Below are positions 44,043-55,400 of a DNA stretch of 64,000 bases, in pieces. Numbering within the stretch: the first letter of the stretch is position 1; every line of letters begins with the position of its first letter. Made by a program: the position numbers and the translations under genes. The notes under the pieces were generated by a model. The model was given only the letters and a program-made list of their open reading frames with translations, ran no database searches and was not told where the DNA came from. The DNA comes from Silene conica (lineage: Eukaryota; Streptophyta; Magnoliopsida; Caryophyllales; Caryophyllaceae). Location: the NCBI GenBank assembly GCA_029255685.2, contig CM055312.2, positions 79,862,369 through 79,926,368 on the forward strand, given 5' to 3'.

Positions 44043-44948
44043 ATGGCAACCAACGCTCCACCTCTCACTAACGTTTCATGGCTTCGGTCTTTTATGGACC
44101 ATTGCAAACTCGATAAGCATGGTTCCAATTTTAAAGATTGGGATGCGCAATTACTTTTGGCCGCTCAAGGTGACGATAAGAGTCGTTACCTATCCGAAGC
44201 CGCTCCGACCGCTCCGACCGCTCGTTCATCGGTCCAAAATCGTGAGGCCTATGAAGCCTACATGAAAGAGTCCTCCGCTCTTAAAAATGTGCTCATCTTC
44301 TCCATGGAGCCGGATCTCCAAAGGAGTATGATCAAGTTGACCACATCATATGAGATATACACCAAGCTTGCGACCATGTTTTCGCAAACTCCAAGGGTGA
44401 TCCAATATGAGGCAGCTTCCGCCTTCTTCGACATTACGTTCAAGGAAGGACAAAAGATAAGCCCTCATGTGCTCAAACTCGTTGAGCTCGCGGAGACTCT
44501 AAAAACGCAAGACGTTGATGTTCCCGACTCTCTCATAATTGACCGAGTTCTTCACTCGCTCAATAAGGTTAAATCGTATGCTCAATTCCGGGTGAATTTT
44601 AATATGCGAAACCAAGAGACGACATTGGATGAGTTGCATAAGATGCTCGTCCAAGCCGAAAGGGACATGGGACTTCATGAAAGTTCCAGCAAGGATGTTT
44701 TAAACATCGAAAAGAAAGGGAAAACGAGCTTCAAGAAGAATGTCTTCAAAGGCAAGGGCAAAAAAACCTCCAAATCCAAACCTTCTAAAGAGAAGACCTT
44801 TTCGAAAGGAACTTCCACCTCATCTTCAAAGGTTGAAGACAAGTGCCGTTATTGCACGAGGTTGGGTCATTGGAAATGGAATTGCCCTAAGTACTTAACC
44901 GATCTCAAGCTGGAAAGGTTCTTGCAGTGGGTTATAATTCTCGTTTAA
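44043..44948 (+). CDS. Copia Gag polyprotein, intact, without pol
   Basis: This 301-aa frame encodes the structural Gag that packages retroelement RNA into cytoplasmic particles. It starts MATNAPPLTNVSWLRSF. It has the N-terminal LDKHGSNFKDWDAQLLLA motif typical of plant copia Gag (gag-pre/UBN2 family). A helical core follows (about 70-210), then a Lys-rich linker (about 225-270). The nucleocapsid zinc knuckle is C-R-Y-C-T-R-L-G-H-W-K-W-N-C at about 273-286, a perfect CX2CX4HX4C. A stop follows 15 residues after the conserved PKYL motif, where autonomous elements continue into protease. There are no internal stops or frameshifts, so the gag was probably under selection until recently. Confidence 0.9.
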   Translation: MATNAPPLTNVSWLRSFMDHCKLDKHGSNFKDWDAQLLLAAQGDDKSRYLSEAAPTAPTARSSVQNREAYEAYMKESSALKNVLIFSMEPDLQRSMIKLTTSYEIYTKLATMFSQTPRVIQYEAASAFFDITFKEGQKISPHVLKLVELAETLKTQDVDVPDSLIIDRVLHSLNKVKSYAQFRVNFNMRNQETTLDELHKMLVQAERDMGLHESSSKDVLNIEKKGKTSFKKNVFKGKGKKTSKSKPSKEKTFSKGTSTSSSKVEDKCRYCTRLGHWKWNCPKYLTDLKLERFLQWVIILV

Positions 44949-47400
44949 ACTCATGTTATTTTGTCAACCTTTGTATTTCGATACAAGTTGTTGACTATTA
45001 CCCCATTTTAACTGTTTTAAAGGGATACCTTATAAAGATAAGGGCAAGGAAAGGGGAAGCTTGAAGTTCCTTACTTGGATGGCTACGGTAGCATCCAATT
45101 GATCGAAGACTTGAAGAGCTAGGCTCTAATTTTCATATCGTCTTCTTTCATATTTTGCATTTTATGGAACAATTTATTTTCTTGTAAGACAAGGATTAAA
45201 ATCATAATACAATGGTTGTAATTTTGGATATTTGGTGACTTGGTTTTCAACCCGAATCACTACTTTTGTTCTCAATCAATGTCTTGATTTCTCAAATAAA
45301 ATGCATACCTTGTTTAAACATGAATAATGGTGATTTTATCACTCAATAAACATTGATACGATCAAAATAATCAAAGTGTTGATTAAAACGGAGAACTACA
45401 CCCCATGAGATACTTTCATTCAAATTATGAAATCATTAATTCATTATACGATGATCATTTTAAGTGAAAATGAGAATGTATTCATCACACCTATAAAACT
45501 TCAAACATTCATATACATTGGTTAATCGAAATAGCTATCCTTATACGAATAAAGGTTATTGTTAGAAGGATAGAGTGAGAGAAAATATTTCGCTCGCAAA
45601 CCAATGATAAAAATAAAGGATCTTAGAGAAGATTCCTACATGGGAGTCTTAAGAAGAGCCCTAAATGAATGAATAAACTACGAGAGGACACTGAAGAAAC
45701 TACGGGAGGACACTCGAAGAAAGGTTCTTCATGTTCATTGTTTCAAAGAGAGGAAACATGAAACCCCGTATGAATTCGGAAGGAATATCGGCTCCTTGAG
45801 ATAATGATTTTTAAAAGATTATAAGATAAAGAGGAGAAATCATTTATCTATACGGGAGGAAAGACCGGTTCCTTAATAAATGATTTTTTCTAAGTTTATA
45901 AGATAAAAGAGAAGAAATCATCTTAAATCTCTCAATGTAGTTATAAGGAAATTATCATATTCGTCTCGAGGAAACGAAGACATGAAAAGAGGGTGATGAT
46001 TGATTGAATGAAAATAGATCACTATAGGGATAGTGATGGTGATAATGATCAAGATATAAATTAAAGATTTACATGCAGAAATGAAAGGTTCATTTAAGAG
46101 ATCGAGTAATATTGATTTTAGTGGGAGCGATGTTCATTAAAAGAATTAAGCCTACCATTTAGAGAGGATGGGTGATTCTTTAAGGTGTAAAGAATAAGAG
46201 GTTTTTAATTCTAGATGATCAAATACCTTATATCATAAGATGATGGAGCTTTACGGAAAGTTTTATTATATTGATAATAAAAGGTCGCCCATTAGAAATC
46301 AAAATGAATAAAATAGCCAAGATGTTTGAAAATAGTAAGAGTGATGAAATCACTAATAACTACAATATAGATTTAGCACATAAGTGACTAAGATAATTCC
46401 GAGTGGTTCTTTAATCCCTCTAGTATATCAATACGTCACGAGTTATAGGATAACAGTGGGAGCTTCCCTCAGGAAAAGGAATCTCAAGATCTAGAATGGG
46501 TTCTAGATATGTGCTCTAATAAGATCATATTATATGAGATAATATGAGTCGGAAGGAGACCAAATTTGTGAGTTTTGCAATCATGAATAAAAGGTTTATT
46601 CGCAAAACACTAATACAAATAGATGATCGTGCATCAAATGCAAAGAAATAGTATTGACTATTTTTGCATGACAATGTCATTTGAGTTATAATTAACTCAA
46701 GATAATAGATACTTTGTCAAAATCCAAATGGGTTGTAAGAGACAATATTGAACCCCATAAGTGAACTAGATTGACTTAGTATAGTCCCTAGCCGCTTACA
46801 TGAGGTGACATCTCAAAGCGACTAGAATGTGAGGCGATTGATGGCAAGTTCAAGTGCCATAGAGTCACATGTGATGACTAGTCGATCACATAGGCAGACT
46901 GCAAGAGACACTCTGTCGGGCATAGTGACCGCTTATAGAGTTCTGGAAATTTTATAGCCGGGTCGTGGCGAGAGCTGCTATAGTATTCTTGTGAGTCAAT
47001 TCTTAGACTAAAGACTACTCTCCCAAGATGGTACAGTTTAGACAAAACCTTGATCCATTCTCTACGACTTTTCGTAACTGGAGTCAAATGGGATTGCTTC
47101 AGGCTGTGACTGGCTGTGACTAGTCAAAGGAAATAGTGCGATAGAAATTGTCCACCCCTTGTCAGGGTTGTTCAAATCTCAAGGCCACTCGAGGAGAAGT
47201 TAACTGGAAATGCGTGGCCACGCTCGGAAGGTATCTATGGTAGATAATTCCTGTCAAACAGTTATTCTCCAGATCGAGGAAACCACTCATGATATGATCG
47301 AATGCAAGTACGACCTCAGAGAGACATCTTGCATTGAGTGGGAGATTGTAATAGGACAAGAGAATTGATGACGCACACTTGTCGAGGACAAGTGGGAGAT
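44949..47400 (+). other. Non-coding 3' internal region of the gag-only element
   Basis: No frame above about 70 codons and none of the copia pol motifs are seen. It ends in AAGTGGGAGAT, the polypurine tract. The region is AT-rich at first and more balanced from 46780 on. Confidence 0.7.
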
Positions 47401-48633
47401 TGTTGGGAAATGTGTCCTCAACAATAGTGCGATCACGTAATTAAAAATCATGACGAGAATGCGCAAGGGATGATACGATTTATATTAGTCAACTGACCAA
47501 CATTAATCGGTAATGATTGACTAGCTAGAGTTTGACATTATTGTCGTATGACGGTGGTGGTCAATTGATCCCTTTAGGTCACACCTTTAGGACAATTCCC
47601 TTAAATGATAAAATGATCAAATGTATATTGATACGATTTGATCATATTCCTTAAACTCGCATATCGAGAAATCAGAGGTTAAATCTTATTGTAAGATTTA
47701 TGTTTAAAATTGAAACGTGTCAATTATTAAACAATAAACGATATTTTGTAATATCGTGATTAGAATGAATCGGGTTATAATTATTACAAAGGTTGTAAAT
47801 CGTATTGACGATTATTATGAATAACCATTTTATATAATAGTAATTTCGAATTATTAGTCAACATGATAAATATGATTTATTTAATTTGTAAATGATATTT
47901 ATTTGATAAATATGCATTTTAAATTAAACTACAATTGTTTTTATAATTGTAACACATTGTATGTCACACATGATTATACAATTGTACAAATTGACAAATG
48001 TAAAATGGAAGTCCATTCCATATTATGGATGCCGGTTTTAATAATGTATTTATGGGTGTGCGTGTATTGTGTCTTAAGGACACAATAAAAACACAAACCT
48101 AGAAAGAATACCCTTGAGTCACTCTATGTGTGTTGGTAAGACCAAAAGCATCCTTTGATGCTTCCTAAGGGAATCTCACGGCAACCCACCCAAAACCCAC
48201 CAAAAATGTGAAATATGTTTATGGGTGTTATTCATTCTAACTCACCTAAGTTTTCTAGTGTGAGAAAACCATAGTTAAAAATCCTCTAAATAATATTATA
48301 AGATAATATAAATATACTAATTGTAGTATTGAAATAATATTCTAATTAGAGAGATTAGAATTGTTTAAGGAGAAACTGATCTCTAGTCTAGCAACTACAA
48401 GGTTTCGGTTCATTAAGGGATTGTCTTGGTGCATCCAAAGGAGGTATTCTTGTTGGATACTCGGAGGATCATCCTTGCTATATTCGGACCGTGAGTAAGA
48501 GTTCAAAATCTTTATTATTTCCGCTTTTATAAGCATGCATAAGATCACATAAATAAGTTAATTAAAATGTTAATTAAAGTATTTTGATTAGTATGACTAA
48601 ATATTTAGTTTATGAGTAACTAAAAACCCAACA
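47401..48633 (+). repeat. 3' LTR of the gag-only copia element
   Basis: 1233 bp. It differs from the 5' LTR at about ten positions plus a 4-bp insertion (GTGTGCGTGTATTG versus GTGTGTTTTG). Confidence 0.92.
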
Positions 48634-48784
48634 GTGATATGTTTATAATGACTTCCACCCACCACTTAGTAACAATGCCTTGTGATTTTGAGCTTAAGTG
48701 AGGACAAATAATGGGCCCAAAGGCTTACCTCCCATCTTATTGGGGGTGTGTTACGACGGTGGCGGGTCGGGTTGTTACAGTCGA

Positions 48785-49862
48785 GTACTGAGGTGTTCTG
48801 AGAAAGAAACTCATAATTTTTTTTATGATGGTCGTTTGACTCGAAAATTGTTTGTGATGGTTATTCTTCGTCATCTACTTAACAACAACATGATCCCCTC
48901 CTTTTCAAATGGATGAAGGTGATTGATATTTTTGAAGAAAGAAACTCATAAAAAAATTTATAAAAGAGTGTTTAGAGAAAGAAACTCATAAAAAAATTTA
49001 TAAAATAAATATAGCATCATATTAATTTACTAATCAACTAATTTTTTGGGGAAAAAAAATTATGAAATCAAGTGAAATCAAACACAAATTATATAAAAAG
49101 AGAAAGAACTAGAAGTGATTAATAATGATTGATGATGATTGTGACTTGTGAGCAATGACAATTGATTTGAGATCCGTATATCATGGAAAACGGTAGAGGG
49201 AGGCGAGATAAGATAGATTAGGATTTTTGTCTATTTGTTTTCGATTGTGGATATTTGATGCGTCGTTTGAAGTGGCTTTGTACTTTTTCCTTATTTTGTT
49301 GGCTTATCAAAATTCGGATATCCGGTTTTAAGATAATCACAATTCACATCCGATCCATTTTAGTCGGAAAAAACCGGATCGGACATCCAATTTAAATGGA
49401 ATGCATATATTCGGATTTTTTTTCGAATTTCGGATACGGTTCAGAAAAAAATTTGTGTAGCCTTACCCGATGCCGACAACGTAACAAGTATCATCTCCCA
49501 TCTTGTCCCCACCTAGCTATCCTTTTTCCTCACCAACACACCACCGTCATCAGGCCAACGGCCAACCCTAACCCAACCTCACATACCCAGGAAAAAACGT
49601 TGACCCTCATCGAACCACCGTCACCGTACCACCATAACTAATAATAATTGCTAAGTATATTATTTTCAGTCAAAATTAAACCTATAATTTCAATAAACCG
49701 AATTAGTAGTCACTAATAAATACAGAGTAAAAAGAAATATAACCTATTATTCAAATTTTTAAAATAGTTAAATTCAATATTAGAAAAGATTATAGAAGAG
49801 TTAATTTGGTTATACACTTCTGCTTACTAGAAGTATATAGGGTATGATATAAAAATTCTATA
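48785..49862. other. Intergenic repeats right of the TRIM
   Basis: The first ~200 bp continue the ACTCGGTCGAGTA-rich DNA and hold a short tandem copy of AGAAAGAAACTCATAAAAAA. Near 49310-49445 an inverted pair built on CGGATATCCGGTTTT and AAAACCGGATCGGACATCC suggests a small MITE. No gene is seen. Confidence 0.4.
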
Positions 49863-51908
49863 TCTATATATAAGTATATAAGAAGAACCACTAGACACGT
49901 GGCAACCCCACATTCACTCTCACAAATTGCTTTTCCCGCCTAACTATCCTCCATATTTATAGAAATATTATATTAACTAAATGTGTTAAACATATGATAT
50001 CAATGACTGAATATAAATGATACAATATTTTCCACATCATTCTGTGAATATTCTTTAATAATTAATCTATAAAATACACTAAAAAAATCGGCAACTAATA
50101 TGTTGAAATTTCTTTTCCTTCCCATCAATATTAACTTTCGAAAAGAATATTTAGTTAATTATTAATAAAATACACGACAACTAATTTGGTTAATTTCATT
50201 TCCGTTCCAATCTATATTAACTAAGGAAAAGAATATTTACATAATTATTAATAAACAATTAAACAAATACCTCAAGAAAAAAAAAACGACAACTAATCTC
50301 TAAATAATCAATCAAAGAAATACACTCGAAAAAGGGCAAATAATATTTATTTAAAGAACCAATCAATAAAAAAATAAGCAATCTTGAGTCAATCTTTTAT
50401 GAACCGTCAAATATACGGGATAAAATCCTTTATAAAGTATATTATTATTATTCGCAAAAAGCTATTGAATAAATATAACACTATTAAGAAAAGTTGTATC
50501 ATATGTTTTATGGCCATTATTATCAATTGTAATTATATAAAAAAAAGTAACTACTGAATAAATTATAAATATAACAATACTGAACTTTATAAACAGAGTA
50601 TACCCCAGTCACGCTCTTCAATAATCAAAGAATAAAAGACAAACAAATCATTCAAAATTATACTACATTACGAATATGGTAAAACCGTGTACAATTTGAT
50701 ACAATAAATTATACTATTTCAGTATTATTTGTGTGTATATTATTATGCAAGAGTACCATTCGTCGATACTTATTGTTTGTGGGGAATTTTTTTTAATAGG
50801 GGTATATATATAGTTAGCCTATAATTACCCAATTATTTATGTGTGTTTTTCAACATCATAACCATATTCTACTAAAAGTGTTGGGCAAAAAGTTTATACT
50901 ATTAATTTAGTGTAAAAAAGTGTACAAAAAATCTACATACCCTCACCCAAAATATGGGTATTAGTAACAAGTTTTAGCCTTTAACTATTTAAAAATAGGC
51001 GAAACAAGAGAATTTATAATAACAGATAAGATTAACAATTGGTTAACAAGATTTACTATCTAATTAAATTAATAGATTGGGAAAAAAAAATAATTAGCGG
51101 ATTATATAAAGTTTTTATTATTTTCATATTTTTAAAATTTTTAAAATTATTCTTTCATATGACCCGTTTTTACCATGTTTTTTTTTAATTTAACTTCATA
51201 TGATCCATATCGTACTATGTCATTAAAAATTACAGGGAGATTGTTGTGTATTGTTAAAAATCATAAAGAAACAATGATACGTAAACATCACATGTATACC
51301 TCTTATGCAATACAATACTTATTTTACATGTGTATATTATAATTATAGTTATTTGGATCATCTATATTGTGATTATTACTAAAAATTAAAGATGTTAGTT
51401 GTACAGGTATAACCCCGATGGGGCGAGTATGGATAGAGCATTTGCGGAGGGGTACAAGTACACATATTTCACTCGTGAATCCGTGATGGATATAGGGACG
51501 GGATACCCACCTACACATCAAATATGTTTGCATTTTTCATGATTTAAGAATTAATGATATTTTTTAACTAATGATTTATAAAAGTTGGGACGAGTGTATT
51601 TCGTTTATTCTCGAATTTATCATCGATATGAAATAAGATATGAGATTATGAATGTTTGGGTGAAGATACCACACACGTGCATACAAAATTTTGACCGATT
51701 AGTATACCAATTATATATGAATTTTATCTGAATGTTAGGAGAATTATAAATGTTCAATCTCAATTCAATATTTCACTTTAATTTGAATGTGCAAAATATT
51801 TTACATTCATACTATAATACTTCGTATTGAATAAAAGTATAACTATAAATTTCTATTTATATATTTTTTTATGCATGCCCGTGTAATTTTGCACGGGTTC
51901 TAAGCTAG
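49863..51908 (+). mobile_element. Non-autonomous Helitron upstream of HEN4, 2046 bp
   Basis: The 5' end reads A|TCTATATATAAGTATATA at 49863. The 3' end has the hairpin CCCGTGTAATTTTGCACGGG, then TTCTAAGCTAG|T at 51905-51908. There is no TSD and insertion is at AT, both diagnostic. The interior is AT-rich with no protein-coding capacity. It ends about 530 bp before the HEN4 start codon. Confidence 0.8.
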
Positions 51909-51920
51909 TAAAAATATATA

Positions 51921-52150
51921 CTCCCTTCATTCAACTCTACATTGCACATATGGTTTATGCACAAGTATTAAGAAAACCATATTATAATATTAAAAGTACA
52001 AAAAATGGATATAAAGTGTTTTGGATTATGTGTAATTTGTATAGAAAAAGTGGACCCTAGTAGTATTATAGTAATAAAAGTACAACCGAATAAGGAGACG
52101 TGTAACGTGGAGTTGAATGGACGGAAAAGGAATACATGCCAGGTGGAGTT
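51921..52150. mobile_element. Degraded Stowaway-like MITE
   Basis: ACTCCCTTCATTCAACTC at the left and internal TTTATGCACAAGT and AAAAGTACAACC(G/A)AATAAG match the element at 7797-8036. The right end is eroded. Confidence 0.55.
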
Positions 52151-52435
52151 GAATAGACATACTAAAGTAAGGTGTCATGACATAATTGATCCCATAGACC
52201 GAGAGTCCGAGATTAAATTAGTTTGATCCTATCTATCAACTCAGAGTTGAGACATCAAACAAAACCTATGTTAAGTCTGAATATCGAAGCTCTCTATTCA
52301 AGGCCGACAAGTCCTATTACAAGTAGAAGCCATTGAAGCGAAGCGAAGCTCAACACCTAAGTATCTTCTCCATTCATGTTCATTGCAGAGTAGTTGACAC
52401 ACAAATTTAAGCAATTACAAAACCAAGCATTCACA

Positions 52436-55400
52436 ATGGCGGAATCATTCCAATCTCCTCCTTTCAAACGAACCCTAATTTCCGACAACAATCACACTAT
52501 CTCTCCTTCCAAACGCACTAAACAACACCAACACCATCAACCCCCTCCAATCCCCGCCGGCCACGCGTCCATCCGCATTCTCTGCCACGCGTCTCACATC
52601 GGCGGCTTCATCGGCAAATCCGGCTCAACCATCAAACAACTCCAGCTCGACACCGGGTCTAAGATCCGTGTCGACGACTCACTTGAACCCGGTTCAGACT
52701 ATCGGGTCATCAACGTTTTAGGCCCCAGTGTTCCATCGACGAGGGTTAAATTGCGGAAACGGCCTGGTGATTTGGCGGAGGATGAGGTGGAGTATGGGGA
52801 GGATGTGTCGGCTGTCCAGGTGGCTGCGCTTAGGGTGTTCGAGAAGGTTCTGGAAGTTTCGAAAGAGGAGGTTGGTAGTGGTGAGACGACGTCGTTTAGG
52901 GTGTTGATTGATGAGAGTATGGTGGGGTATTTGATTGGGAAAGGGGGGAAGACTGTTGAGAAGTTGAGGAGTGAGTGTGGTGCTAAGATTAAGGTTTTGT
53001 TAGGAGATTATTTGCCCTCTTATGTATCTCCCCCTGATGATGTCGTCGAGGTATCGCTTTCTTTCTGCGTTGCATGGTTTCGCCTTAAGTCCCTTGCATG
53101 CTTCCTTATTGTTGGATTGTATGTTAGATTGTTGATTGAATTCACTTGTCATAGGTATTCATTCCTACCTTAATTCCTTTGTTGTCCAATTAAATTATAA
53201 TTCTGTTGCTAAATGATATGTTTCTTCATGTTTCATAATTGGGACCTATAAAACGGCCTTAAGTGAGATTTTGTATTTTTCTAGTTTATGTCTCATGATA
53301 TCAAAGTTCATTGCTTTGTGCAATGTATATTAGAATTTTGGTTAATTGGATTCACTTATCCCCTCAAGTTATTTGGGTATACTTAGCTTAATTCAATGGA
53401 GTTGCTTTTCATGAAAAGTAGCTCTGAATGTCTGTTGAATTTCTCTTTTGCTTGTTTTGTTAGTTTGATATTCTGGTAGATTTGTTTTTATTGGCGAAAG
53501 AACAAGTATTTTCGCTTGAAAGGAGTTGTTAGCAGTCAAGGCCAATAGGGGTAGATGATTTTGAGCAAGTGTCTGATGCAATGTCACAGAGTTGATACTT
53601 TTTTTTTGGTTTATTTGAACGCACTTTTTGCTGTGTCATCTTCTACCTTGTGATGTTGCATGTTTATCTTGACTTTATGCTATCCAATGAGCGTGGTTGT
53701 AATAAATTGGGATTGTAGTTTGACTTTTGTGTATATTGATGGCATCTTGATTTGCATTGTTAATTTGTGTTAATGTTACAATTGAAGTAAACTTCAAGAG
53801 TCTAGAACTGGGAGGGTTTGAGTTGTCTGATTGAGGGTTTATTTGTCTTTTTTATATAGGTTGAGGGGGATTTGTTGGCTGTTAAGAAGGGCATTCTTGG
53901 TGTATGCGGCCGTCTCCAACTATGTCCACAAGGAGATAAGTTGAGCAATAAAGACAGCAAACCTTTGGAGTCAACTTCGCAGCCTACCATTCTTGATTTT
54001 CGTGTTGACCCTCTTGTTCACAGGGTGCCACTATATGCGGCGACTGCTTCAAATCCTGCTACTGTAGTGAGGCCTTTATCATTTGAGGCTCAGCGAACAC
54101 CACTATACATGGCCCCCATGTTGTCAAGTTCAGCAGCAGTATCAAGACCTTTGTCGTTTGAGGTCCATCGACATGCATCAGTGGAGTCAACAATGCAACC
54201 GCAAGAGGTGGTCTTTAAAATGCTTTGTTCGAATGAGCGAATTGGTGGTCTCATTGGCAGAGGAGGGTCAATTGTACGCGCTCTTCAAGAAGAGACAGGG
54301 GCTCATATAAGCATCGGACCATCTGTTACTGATTGTGATGAGCGTTTGGTGACTATTACTTCAAAGGAGGTGTGTTGATTGCTGGATATGTTATTATTAG
54401 TTCCCAAATTCTCATATGAAATGATCTCATTATAATATTTTCATTAGTCTTGCCCGTGTATTTGGTAGTTATTTCTTAATTTCAGTTCTTGGTGGGTTAA
54501 TGATCTGGACCTTAGTTGAATTGGGTTAGTCTCTTTCAGATCCTATTTACTTGACACTGTCTCATAACTGGCTGATTTTTTTTTTGTTCTAGTACTTAAA
54601 GGACTCTCTTTGGATTGCAAGCTTATTATGCTTTTGCAATCTATGTGTGCAGGAAGTTGACACAAGATCCTCTCCTGCTCAGCGTGCGGTGATTCTGGTT
54701 TTTTCTAGATCTGCTGAGGATGCTGCAGAGAAGGGACTAGATACAGGCTCAGACAAGGTTTCTTCTGTCTCTGCACGACTTATTATCCCATCAAGTCAAG
54801 TTGGCTGTTTGTTGGGTAAGGGAGGCACTATAGTTTCTGAAATGAGGAAGGCAACTGGGGCTAATATTCGTATACTCAAAGGTGAGCAGGTACCGAAGTG
54901 CGCGTCAGATGGCGATCATGTAGTTGAGGTACATGCCCTGACGCCTTTTCTGTCTTTTGCTTCAGCTATCTGGTTTCTAATTCATATCTGCTGTATTGCT
55001 TAAATCTGATGTCAAGATGCCTGGTTCTGTATGGTTCTATGCATTTTGCCGATTGGACCATTTCATTTTATTGCACACTTGCCATTTCAGTAAGCTTTAG
55101 CCAAGCAATACAATAGTACCTTTATCCATATACTTCATTCCCACATTCAGTCATTCAGCGGCTTCGCTCCTCCCAGATTCAATATCATGAAAATTTGACG
55201 ATAGCAGAAGGACATGGGTGGCTGAGTAGTGGTTGAGTATGGTAGGTAGATAAGGGGGAGGTTTGGATGGGGAAGAGGTGGGTCATAGTATAAAATAGCA
55301 GTAGCGGTCACGACTCACGATCATGAATCACGGCTGTGTACTATGGCACGACGGCATGTCCAAAGTCCCCGGTTTATTTCTGTTTTTTTTTATATTAGTC

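Larger units (their letters stand above)
40384..48633 (+). mobile_element. Gag-only copia-type LTR retrotransposon (TR-GAG-like), 8250 bp
   Basis: The LTRs 40384-41612 and 47401-48633 open TGTTGGGAAAT and close AAAACCCAACA. The 5-bp duplication GTGAT flanks both ends (40379-40383, 48634-48638). The PBS TGGTATCAGAGCAA starts at 41615, and the PPT AAGTGGGAGAT abuts LTR2. I count about 10 substitutions plus one 4-bp indel between the LTRs (under 1%), so the insertion is young. Internally there is a 2.4-kb untranslated leader, an intact gag (44043-44948) and 2.4 kb without any protease, integrase, RT or RNase H frame. It must therefore rely on enzymes from another copia element. Confidence 0.9.
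39971..48779 (+). mobile_element. TRIM retroelement, its 3' LTR split by a copia element
   Basis: LTR1 is 39971-40174 (204 bp, TGTAACACCCC...GGTTGTTACA). A primer-binding site TGGTATCAGAGCGA follows, complementary to initiator tRNA-Met, then a 146-bp internal domain with the polypurine tract AAGTGGGGGAG. LTR2 runs from 40321 to 40383 and resumes at 48639-48779, again 204 bp in total. The 5-bp duplication GTCGA lies at 39966-39970 and 48780-48784. The unsplit element is about 554 bp and has no coding capacity, as expected for a terminal-repeat retrotransposon in miniature. Confidence 0.9.

Noticed and set aside
46878..47359. Antisense frames in the 3' part of the gag-only copia element
   Set aside because: Short, unsupported, and lying in the non-coding retroelement interior.
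52394..52435. HEN4 start upstream at 52394
   Set aside because: The codon there is TTG. The first in-frame ATG is 52436, with a sensible N-terminus.
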